Below are positions 12,601 through 24,600 of a stretch of DNA of 64,000 bases, piece by piece (within the stretch, counting starts at the first letter, position 1; each line of letters begins with the position of its first letter). The stretch is from Owenia fusiformis (lineage: Eukaryota > Annelida > Polychaeta > Sabellida > Oweniidae), in NCBI GenBank assembly GCA_903813345.2, contig CAIIXF020000004.1:24493985-24557984 (forward strand), written 5' to 3'. A program made the translations under genes and the position numbers. Below the pieces are notes generated by a model, which worked only from the letters and a program-made list of their open reading frames with translations, was not told the origin of the DNA and did no database searches.

Positions 12601-15600
12601 TTTTATTTTGCAGGTACAATGTTATTGCCGTATGCGCCTTACCCATGAAGAGTGAAGCGTCAGATCTACAGCAATGCACCCAAGCTTTGCAGTATTGTGA
12701 CATTGAGAGATACAAGGTTTAGTTTTATTTTGCAGGTACAATGTTATTGCCGTATGCGCCTTACCCATGAAGAGTGAAGCGTCAGATCTGCAACAATGTA
12801 TCCAAGCTTTGCAATATTGTGATATTGAGAAATACAAGGTTTGTACATTCTACCTATATTGGAACATCATTGAATACTGACATGGTATATAAGTATGAAG
12901 TTGCATTAAATAGATAGTTTGTGTATTTTTTTTATTATGAAGGAAATAAAAAATATGTTAAAAAAAAGAAAAAGTTACATTAAAAGGTATTGCATTATTG
13001 AATTGCATTATATTATATTGTATGGCAAGTTATTGTATTATTGTATTGTATTGCATTATATTGTATTGTATTGTATTGTATTACATAATATGGGATTGCA
13101 TTATATTATATTGTATTGCAGTTTATTGTATTGTATTGCATTATATTGTATTGTATTGTATTGCATAATATGGGATTGCATTATATTATATTGTATTGTA
13201 GTATATTATATTATATTGTATTGTATTATGTTGTATTGTATTTTATTATTAACTTATTTGTCACTTTCAGGTGGGCAAAAGCAAGCTGTTTTTGCGGTAC
13301 TGGCATGTTGATAAACTGGAAACAATCTCGCGAAAGTTGGAGTCAAAGGTCATAACGACTCAGAGAGGTATGTACTAATAAGGGCAACACTAGATACATC
13401 GGGTGACTCAAATAATGATTATCAATAATGCATAGACTCTGTTTGTTTATTTGTATATTATAAGGAAGAGGATTTTGAATCCACTTTTTTCCAGATACAC
13501 ATTAAGAATTAAGACACTTTATATTATGAAATTGAAATACGTATTTATTTCAAATATATTTCATATATTTATGTTTGGTTCTGTCACAAACAGTGAAATC
13601 CTTTAGAAAATCATGTTAATCATATTTTATTCAATGTTGTTTTTTAAGACCTCTTATACTAAATGTAATAACTGGCGCCATTCTAACCAACTCAGCTGCT
13701 TATACACAGCCAATATAATTCGACGCCGTTTCGGCATCGAACAAATTTGGCACCGTTCCGGCACCGTTTCGACACCGTTCCGGCACCTAAACCTTTCGAC
13801 ACCAAAATTTGCTACCGGACTAGTCAGTCCATTTGGTGCCGAAACGGCACCGAAATTTGGCACCGAAACGGCGTCGAAAATCAGATTGCATTTTGGGGGT
13901 GTATATATTTTATGTACTCTGCTGCTACAACTATATAAACCGCTTATTTGTTCTCAGTATGGAAAGGCTGGATGCAAAGAAAAAAATTCATGCGCATATT
14001 GGATATAAAACGACGCCAGGATGATTTTGTGTCACGATTTCTTACTGCCGTGGCAACAATGGGCGAGAAGCATTATGACATCATAATACAATCGAGGGAA
14101 CATGATACTGAACGTCAACAAGCAAAGGATGCGCCACCACCACCAGAACCAGAAGTTGAAATGAGGACAAACCTGAATGATTATAGAAAGTAAGTAAAAA
14201 TGACTTAAGAAAACAAACCCCCATAATTCATATAAATTCAATGTAATGTCAACCATTATTGTCTCATATTACTTGGTGAATGCTCCATTATAGATGTAGA
14301 TTAAAAAATTGTCAAAAAGTAAAGTTTGCTATTTAGTCTCAAAAAATTATTTATTTATTAGTTATTATTTGTATTTATTTGTTTGTTTTGTTTGTTTATG
14401 TATTGTAGTCTTGGAACCACACAAAGCAATGGTTATCATCCAGATATATTAACTTTAATTTTTTAATTCTCTTGCTAGTTTGATATCGGTTGGGAGCTAC
14501 AACATCTTACATTATATTGTCATTACCACACTGTGAAACAAATAATATCTCTACTGGTAATTCACATGGATAAATACTGTAACCCTGTTTTATTATGTTG
14601 TTCTGTATTTCATGTTTTTGGGCTTATTTGCGCAACCGAGAGTTCCATCAAAATTGTTTTTAATAATAGATAACTGAGAATGATTGACTTGTTTGGATCA
14701 GACAAGTTTTATCAATTATATCATATGTGAAATATAATTATTCGCAATGGTAGCAAGGGTTACAGTGTTTTAGTTGAATCATTCAGCATGGAATGTTTGC
14801 TGTAAATAGAATTGGGTCAGTGCACAGGTCAAGGTCAGGTCAAGGTCAGATTCCTGAGGTCATGTCAGGTAAATTATAAACAGTCAATAAATGATGATGT
14901 TAACTTCCAATGATGGAAGTTTGGTTCCTAACATAAGTGAATCAACTGATCTTAACCAATCAGTGATGACGTTAATTCCCAATGACATGAGATTGGCTCT
15001 CCCCATAATTGAATCCATTGAACTATGGAAATCTCCTAATCTGGCCTGAGTAACTATGGTTGCCTGGCAACACGACCTATTTCTATTTTTAGTTAAGCTC
15101 ATGATTTTTGTAGCTAGCGCTGAATATTTTAGTTTGCTTCATAGATTTGGAATATGATTTAGCTCAGGATGAAAAATGGTACAAAGACAGGCTATTTTTT
15201 CAAATGCGTAATAAAGTTAGGACCCTTAGGGGATACTTTATATTTCATAGATATAGCTCATTTAGATCGTCGAGAAAACTGGAGATTACGTAGAGAATAG
15301 GCACGACCATTGAGAAAATCTAGGGAGGGTTGTTTTATTATACACAGCGGCATTCAAACTATGTAAACAGTTTTTCCAAATAAAATATATTTGCCAGGTG
15401 CAAGATGTCATAGGTTGTAAACATTATCAGCATTGTTTGGAAACATTGTTTCCTACAACGATGATATTATGAATCTAGCCAATATACGAGTTGCCTTATT
15501 TAATTATATCCCGTTCTGAGGCCATTTTTTGGAAGCACAAGCGCGAATACTATAATAAGCATTGTTTTGAAACATTGTTTCCTACAACGATGATATTATG

Positions 15601-18600
15601 AATCTGGCCAATATACGAGTTGCCTTATTTAATTATATCCCGTTCTGAAGCCATTTTTACGGAAGCACAAGCGCGAATACTAAACATTGTTTCCTACAAC
15701 GATGATATTATGAATCTGGCCAATATACGAGTTGCCTTATTTAATTATATCCCGTTCTGAAGCCATTTTTACCGAAGCACAAGCGCGAATACTATAATAA
15801 GAGTGACAACCTTGAAGAGATGGGACTGACATTGGAGAGCGAGGAATACTCATACATCCTTTGTTCATTTGTGCAGTAAAATGTGACAGTGTTTACTTGA
15901 AAAGTCTTTGATACATTTTGATATGCTGCTGTTCTACATATGATGTTGTTTGATGTATGGGATAAATTAAAAGGCGGAAATGTTAAATAGCATGATTTGA
16001 TTATATGGCTGGAATTTGCTGTGAATTAAGAATTTGAGCATGATATGAGTTAGAACTGACATTAAATGGAACGGAAATTGAAACAGAACAGATTTCAGAA
16101 CTTTCTTTCAGAATTTTGGAACTCGATTTGGACATTCTATTTGGCTTACTATATCCAAAATCGTGTACGTAACGAAATTGTCAATGATGGCTTATTTAGC
16201 AAAATATCGAAAATGGGATTGTTAAGACAATTATTCCATTCTATGTCAGCTCTAATACAAATGCATGATGAAAAATTATTACATTTAGGTTTGGACGAAT
16301 ATTTTGGTTAGATTTTCGTCAGGGAAAACCTGACACCCGTAAGGTGGAATACTTTTCAGAGTCCCAAGACCAACTGATTTTATGTTGAATCAATCTCTAT
16401 AAGTCAAACACTTTAGAGGTATCAAAGGTTTTCCACTCATAAACAGGTTTATGTAGAGATAGTTCCTATTGTTAATGTACATGTAGTTTATACATTTTTA
16501 TTTATGAAGTTTATTTTGATTTTTTCATTGTTTTGTATCTCATTTAATGCATGTCATTTTTAGATTTATATATTGTAGATGAATTAATGTATATAATGAA
16601 ATGTTTTAAAATTAAATGACTCAATGAATGAAAATGGAAAACGGACTGTATGTACAGTATATCTCTAAAAAACGCAAATGCTTATAAAAAACATACTCTT
16701 AAAAAACAGACATAAAGTCAAAACAAATCTACACAACTTATGACAGTTGGACACAATCCTTTATATCCCATAATTTTCTAAGATATCCCATAATTTTTCT
16801 AACATCCCATAATGCTTTATTGTAGAAATGACGACATCAGGCGATCAATTGAAGCCCTGGATAGCATCATTGATGAATATGATGAAGAATCTGCGGCAAC
16901 CAATCACGATCCATTGTACGATGACCCAGCACCTTATATGGGCAAAGAGGAATCTGTGTCTGGCGCAGCTGATTACTATAACAACCCTGATGAGATTACG
17001 AGGATCAGCCAAGTCTATGTTGAACCGATGACTCAGAAAACAACAAGTGAGTTAGTTGCATGCCGTCTTGGTGGTCATGTTTTAAAATGCAAAATACAGT
17101 GAAAAAGAGTGGAATAAACAAGGAATGAATTAACAGGCATGTAGTCAACACTCTTAATTATATAGAAATGTCAGGAAATCAAACACTTCATTCACATTTT
17201 AGAGAGAAATAAGTGGAATCAGCAAGGAATAAAGTAAACAGGCATGTAGTTAACACTCTAAATTGTATAGAAATGCAAGAAAATCAGACATTTCATTCAA
17301 ATTTTAGAGAGAAATGAGTGGAATTAGCAAGGAATAAAGTAAACAGACATGTAGTCAACACTCTAAATTGTATAGAAATGCAAGAAAATCAGACAGTTCA
17401 TTCAAATTTTAGAGAGAAATTAAGTGAAACCTGAGCAAGGAATAAAGTAAACGGACATATTGACAACACTCTTACTGGTATAAAAAAAACATCAGAAAAT
17501 GGGTCAGATTTGAATATAGTCAAATATTGGAAAGCTTTATCTACCCTGTTCTCGGAGTATAAAATACTATCACGCATGCTTATTCTTTTCGTCCTTTTAT
17601 TTTTCAGCTTCCCCGATATACAACAACCCAGATGAGATATCCTTGGGGTCAAGGAGCAGCCAAGTATATTCAGATATCACTGACCCTGGTTCAATCAGAG
17701 CTAAAGTACCTCCCCCTACAGCAAGCGACGCTGCAGGTGTTATATCAGAATTGTTCGCGAGACCAAAAAGTATTGAGACGATTCCAGATCTTCCGCCACC
17801 CCCACCTCCAAGTAATCTTATACACGCTGGAAGTTTGCGAGTATCGGGGTACCTTCCTCCACCTCCTTCTGGTTCAATTGAAAATGAGGCTGGTGGTGAT
17901 GGTGAAGTATCCCAGGATGCAACTGCACCTCCTCCACCTTCATTTAAACCACCTCCACCAATGATGCATTCTGGTCCACCACCTCCTCCACCAGTGATGC
18001 ATACTGGTCCACCACCTCCTCCATCAGTGATGCAGGATGGTCCACCTCCTCCTCCTCCTCCAGTGATGCATGCTGGTCCACCTGCACCGCCTCCTCCACC
18101 TATGATACCAGCTGCTCCAGGAAACACTGAAGGTAAGGATATTACCATCTATCAATATAACCTTTATGTTTTGTTTATTAAACGTGCAACATAAAGGATG
18201 AGTTGAGTGTAACTTTAAAACACAGGTTGTTTCATTTTTACAATATTTATTCCTCTCACAACATTCCTTGCCATGTTCTAATATATCAAGAGTGAATGTC
18301 TCATTTTTCTGTTCTAATGATTTTCATCCTCCTATCACAGGACTTCAAAATCCAGAATATATTCTTTCTTTTTACCCCCTGCGATAAGCAGTTGGTATTT
18401 CCCCGATCAAAAACTCGCAATCTGATTGGCCGTCGCAACACTGCGACAGAAATTGAGTGTAAGTCATTGCGCATAATTAGATCATGTGATTCAGTTTAAT
18501 ATCGGGCTCTTCCAATTGGTTATAGCAGGGGGAAGAAGGAGGTACGGATCCCTGATACCTGCTAAGGAGGATGATGATTTTGGACATTTCTGCTTCTTTA

Positions 18601-21600
18601 ATGAGCTAAAAAGCTGTGACAAGGAATGGAATGATTGAAAAAGATTCTGATATTGAAACAATTTGTTGTCTTATAATCCCTGATTATGACTTAAAATATT
18701 ATTCACACGTATTATAACATTTCCAAATAGATAGTTGTGCCTTCTATTAACAGTCATTGATCTTAACAACCATCTAAAATTCATTTCATTTTAACCTATT
18801 TAGTTTTGACCTTTTACTTTTCTTCTATATGAATTAACATTTATTCATTCTTGAGTAGAATGTCCCACCAAATGAAATATAATATAACTTATCTTAATTT
18901 GATGAATGATGTTATAAATAACTTGCAATGGAATAGCCTACATATTACTCATGAAGGGGTACTTAACTCAAAATAAAAATGGCTTTTTTAAAAGCTGAAA
19001 CTGATCTAGAACTGGACAGATTTTGGGCATGCTGGGTAAATTTTAAGTTGACCATTTTTGTTTTTCCGATCTTGTTCAGAGTTTGCCCTAAATTAAAATA
19101 TCTTACTAGGGAGGTTAATTTATACATTTTTTAGAGAACCTGTACATGAGCGTGTAAAATCTTGACCCCGGAGATTACTATCTCGATCTCAATTCACTTT
19201 CCCCGGGACCTAATCATAATTATTTTCTGTAAATCTTTGTACTTGATCAACCAAGTAAACACTACAAAAGGGAGAACTAATCTACAGAGGACCAAAATTC
19301 AGGTTCGGGCGGCCCGTAGCCAGGGGGGAGGTTCGGGGGGTTCGGGCGACCCCCCCCCTGGCCAAAATTTCTTCCAAAATCATGCAGTTTTTCACCATCT
19401 GACCATTTTTTTGAGTGATTTTTGGCCTTGAATTTTTCGGAAAAGTGAACCCCCTTGGAAAATTCTGGCTACGGGCCTGCAAGTTTTAAAAAATGTGTAT
19501 CTGAACCTTCCTATTATTTGGTGGGATTGGCTACTCTTATCTATGTATTAATTAAACACTACTGCCATCTTTTTATTAGGCTCAAACCTCGATCTTCTAT
19601 GATCTTTCATGTCACTTTCTGATTTTGACAAATCATACATAGAATCGACATATTCAATAAATCCTACCACATTTTGTACATCAATGAAGTTATGATATAT
19701 TTCTCGATCAATGATGTCATAGGTTGTTGGTAGAAATCTGTCCAATCAAGTTACAATACTTGAAAGTACATTATGTAAAATGTTGAAGACAATTGGTACA
19801 TATTTAACAAAATACCAGCACCAGTCCTGTTACTCTTTGAACACCATGTATGCTTAACTTGTTGTTAATACAAAAAAATACAATTATCGATCTGGCCAGT
19901 ATGTATTTTATAGCTGCTTAGATATACCAAAAGGTGTCAGGATTTATTGGAAAGGTCTATTCAAAGCTTGACGCTGATATAATAATACTTGTTTCTTCCT
20001 TAGCCTAACACCTGCATGTTTTCTAGAGGGAGAATCCCGACCCCCCTCATTTAAGCCCCCTCCCCCTCCAACCAAGAAACATGTTCACAATATGAGAGAT
20101 ACCTATACTCAGACAGGTAAACTTCTTCTTGATAAATGCATATTGAGGTCTTACATTGAATTTTAAAAAACAGACTTATAGTTAGAAACAAGTCAAATTC
20201 TTTACTTCAGAGAATATTTTTAATTTATTGAGACTTTCGACTAATATCCTAATGCAACCTAAAATGAACAGAGATAATGGGTATCAGTTGGACAATTTGT
20301 ATCATAAAATATTGTAAATTAAGAATGGTATAGCAAAGTATGCAATAGTAATATTTGAGTTTAATTGTTACCATAACGATGATATATTTATCTTAAGGTT
20401 ATTATTAGGTCATTCGTTTTTTCGTATCTATGTTTTTTGTTGTTGTGATTTTTTAGGTTACTAGGTCATTTGTTACATAATTAAATTTTCCATTGTCTGT
20501 TTATGACGTCACATAAATGTATACATGCTGTTATATTTTGAAAAAGACTAAGGGATATTAGTCGAAAGTCTCAATAAATTAAAAATATTCTCTGAAGTAA
20601 AGAATTTGACTTGTTTCTGATATATTAACCAGAGAGATGAACTTACATAAATACTTATAGTTATTATTTCATGACTTTTTATTTTGCTATAAACTGAAAT
20701 GTATTAAAGCTAGTGTCAAATTTTTCTGTGTAAGTTCTCTCTTAGTTTCTTTTTACTTTTGCCATTAGTTATATTTTTCTTTTTAAAGGGGTCGGATCAG
20801 TATATAAATGTCAAGTTATTTAGATTTTGTTTTATGGTTTGGTTTTGTAAGATAAAATCATGTAGATGAATTTGTTTGGAAACCAACATTTGAGATTTTA
20901 TCTAAAAAATGAGGGAAGGACTCGGGGTGTTAAAATTCAAATGGACATTGGTATTTTGATCTGACCCCTCAACATATTATGTATTTTAATTTCTTTATTT
21001 GTTCATAGTTCTTTAAATCTTAATCTTAATAGTTCTTTATCTGCATGTAGATTCTTTCCTTTTCTCTTAGAACATAGCTCTAACAGCATGCCAAAGACAT
21101 CTAGAATCTATGTGGCTACACCACTCTCTCTTATGATACAAGAATCTCAAGGTAAAAGTTGAATCATTATTGTTTATAGAATATATGGTTCAATAGTATA
21201 TTGCAATGGTATTATCTTTGGATCATCCTTAATGTGGCTACATCTTTATCTGTTATGATCAAGTAGCCTTTCAATTGGGGACCAACTTTACAAAAATTTT
21301 AGTTGTAAATAGAGTATGAAAGAGTTTAAAAAGAAATGAAGTAAATCGTCAAGTTGTTTTACCACTTAAAATTGTCATAGAAATGAAAGTGTACTGTTAG
21401 GCCCATGCCACCCTTATGGTATAAGTCAAAATTCAGATAATCTATCTCAACCGAGCCAGGGCATCCCAATCTATTGTTTCAATTGCTTTATTAAAGATGT
21501 TGGGGTTTTAGATTTTTGTTTGACTGTTTATTTATTTCCTATTTTCTGCAATGTTGCTATAACAGAAGATGAAGTACAGAATTGGCCATTTTGGTTTTTC

Positions 21601-24600
21601 ATTTTGCAATAATAAAGTGAATGTTTTTCCGGTTCTTTTCTTTTGACATCTACTCAGTGTGGACATTTTGAAGTGATCTAAACAACATTCTACCCTTTTC
21701 CTGAAAGTACTCGTTCACTTCATCTTCTCATAGAGTTTGTATTAATTCACAAAATTCTATAAATCGGAACAAGAATAAACCTGGATACTTTAATTTAATT
21801 ATATTTGAATGTATCATTTTTTGTTTAACTCTACGTTTAGCTTCACAACAAGTCACAACAGGGATCAATTAGTTTTTATACATTTTTTTCATTCAAAGCA
21901 ATGCATATGAAAATATTTTGTGCTGATATGTGTTTTGATCTTTTAACTGCTATAATCATTAATAGCAAGGGATAGAAGGGATTTAGAATCTGGGAATTAG
22001 TTCATATGGTGTGACAAAAATGAGTACATGAGTACCAAATTTGAATCTATGATATATCATAATCTAGTAATGGGTCAAAGTAAAATAAAACAATATTTAT
22101 GATTAAAATATATGATAGTACTATATTAACCCCATCACCTTTTGCTCTTATCTATAAGCCTTATATATAAAAGTCAAGTGTTCTTGGCTGGTGTGGACTG
22201 GCATGATTAATTGATGTTATAAAATCATAAATTCATATTTGATTAGAAGTTTAGCAAACCCCCCCCCCCCCTAAATAAAATTTTAATGTTGAATAAAACC
22301 TGTCTAAGTGGAACACCTTTGGTACCTCTAAATAAGTTCCACTTTGAAGGTATTCCACCTACAGTGTTTCATCTAACAATAAGTTACTTATAGAGATGTT
22401 CCCGTTAAAGAGGTGTTCCATGTACAGGTTTTACTGTTTATTATAATGGATATACCAGTTCATGTATCACATATGTGACACTTTAGATTAATTGTTTCTG
22501 TCTTTTACACAAATTATTCCAAACACCAACTCCAGCAGATTTGTTATCTCTGGTTCTCAATTGAAATATATTTACACAAAAGTAACGCAAATGTTTTTCA
22601 ATTGATAAGAACGATTTGCATCATTAAAGTCCAAATTGTGTTATTGTTATCTCGTCTATCCCCACTCACATTTTACTCTTTGAACTTCAATTCAAATATA
22701 TTCCCATTTCTATCTCCAACCAACAGATGTCCTTGATGGTTCAGAACTACTGCACTTGGGAGGTGAACACCATCAGCCTCAATGAGGAGGTGTCTGAGGA
22801 ACACACCACTTGGACTAACCAGACTCACTCTGTGGTTCTTGCTATCAGCCATTACGATGTGATCACCATCATTGCAAATGCCACATGGCCTTTCCAACTT
22901 ACCATCATCTGAGCCATAAGAGCCATACTGCATTAGCTTCCTTCCCTTTCTGTCTATCACTGTGATACAGTGATTATCCCAGTCAGAGATCACCACATTT
23001 TTGCTTTCATTAACTGCAATGTATGGGGAAGTACTTTGAAATAGTCTATTAGGAGTTGTGTCCAACACTGTACCTGTTGGGTAATCAATGAAGGAGATAG
23101 ACTTAGTCTTAGCATCAGCTACTACTAACTCACCATCACTGGTAAATGCAATACCACATAGCGTTTTGAATGATGTTTTGATATCACGTTTGTGCTCCCC
23201 TCTCTGAGTGTAGATACTGATTACACCAGTACTGTTAGTGAATGCAAAGCAGTTGTCTAGGGTAGAAGCAACCTGCCTTGTAGTAATAAGTCCATGTACT
23301 GTCTTGATCAACCTTGAGTTGTCGTAGAACCTGATCTTATTATAACTCACAGCAGCAAGACTAGAAGTTCCCACTACTGCAAGATCTCTTATCCATTGCA
23401 TACTGTTACTTAGATCAGTAAGTTTTGTTTTCTTCTTCAGTTGTGGCCAAGAGAGAAATCTGGAAGAATCTGCATCATGATCTGAAGTTGCAGAACTTGC
23501 ATCAAAAGGAATACTGATTGTAGAAACACTCCTTGCGTGATTAATTGTTGAAACAGTTGCAGGTGCATGTGTTTCAGTTGGATCATTCTGAGCAGTATTT
23601 GCAAGCTGTGCAACAGGTCTTGGAGTTGCAGAACTTGCATCAGAAGGAATACTGATTGTAGAAACACTCCTTGCGTGATTAATTGTTGAAACAGTTGCAG
23701 GTGCATGTGTTTCAGTTGGATCATTCTGAGCAGTATTTGCAAGCTGTGCAACAGGTCTTGGAGTTGCAGAACTTGCATCAGAAGGAATACTGATTGTAGA
23801 AACACTCCTTGCGTGATTAATTGTTGAAACAGTTGCAGGTGCATGTGTTTCAGTTGGATCATTCTGAGCAGCATTTGCAAGCTGTGCAACAGGTCTTGGA
23901 GTTGCAGAACTTGCATCAGAAGGAATACTGATTGTAGAAACACTCCTTGCGTGATTAATTGTTGAAACAGTTGCAGGTGCATGTGTTTCAGTTGGATCAT
24001 TCTGAGCAGTATTTGCAAGCTGTGCAACAGGTCTTGGAGTTGCAGAACTTGCATCAGAAGGAATACTGATTGTAGAAACACTCCTTGCGTGATTAATTGT
24101 TGAAACAGTTGCAGGTGCATGTGTTTCAGTTGGATCATTCTGAGCAGCATTTGCAAGCTGTGCAACAGGTCTTGGAGTTGCAGAACTTGCATCAGAAGGA
24201 ATTCTGATTGTAGAAACACTCCTTGCATGATTAATTGTTGAAACAGTTGCAGGTGCATGTGTTTCAGTTGGATCATTCTGAGCAGTATTTGCAAGCTGTG
24301 CAACAGGTCTTGGAGTTGCAGAACTTGCATCAGAAGGAATACTGATTGTAGAAACACTCCTTGCGTGATTAATTGTTGAAACAGTTGCAGGTGCATGTGT
24401 TTCAGTTGGATCATTCTGAGCAGCATTTGCAAGCTGTGCAACAGGTCTTGGAGTTGCAGAACTTGCATCAAAAGGATAGTTGATGAGAGAAACACTCCTT
24501 GGGTCAATATTTGCAGAATCATCCACATGTTCATAGAAATCAGTTGGATCATTCTGAAAAGTATTTGTATGCTGTGCAAAATGTCCTGGAGCTGCAGGAA

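Larger units (their letters stand above)
18133..20026 (+). other. Intron 20 (1.9 kb)
   Basis: AT-rich. It holds the hAT-like MITE at 18325 and a second inverted-ended element at 19308. No coding signal was seen otherwise. Confidence 0.6.

Noticed and set aside
10914-12837. Sixteen overlapping 71-codon open frames on the - strand
   Set aside because: They repeat with the 122-base period (open over 216 bases) and are the antisense shadow of the converter exon array.
10906-12838. CRISPR-like array
   Set aside because: Regular repeats here carry exon sequence and splice sites in an animal gene; there are no variable spacers and no cas genes.
12919-13355. 130-codon and 79-codon frames rich in I, Y, L and C
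   Set aside because: Arise from the TATTG low-complexity tract; the second also runs into exon 17 out of frame.
324-13367. Chitin synthase-myosin fusion as found in molluscs
   Set aside because: Downstream exons encode a proline-rich WH2 tail and no glycosyltransferase or transmembrane segments were seen.
16066-16311. 81-codon open frame MERKLKQN...
   Set aside because: Intron 18, no domain, no splice sites and AT-rich codon pattern.
17597-18148. Glycine-rich 183-codon open frame on the - strand
   Set aside because: Antisense of the polyproline codons in myosin exon 20.
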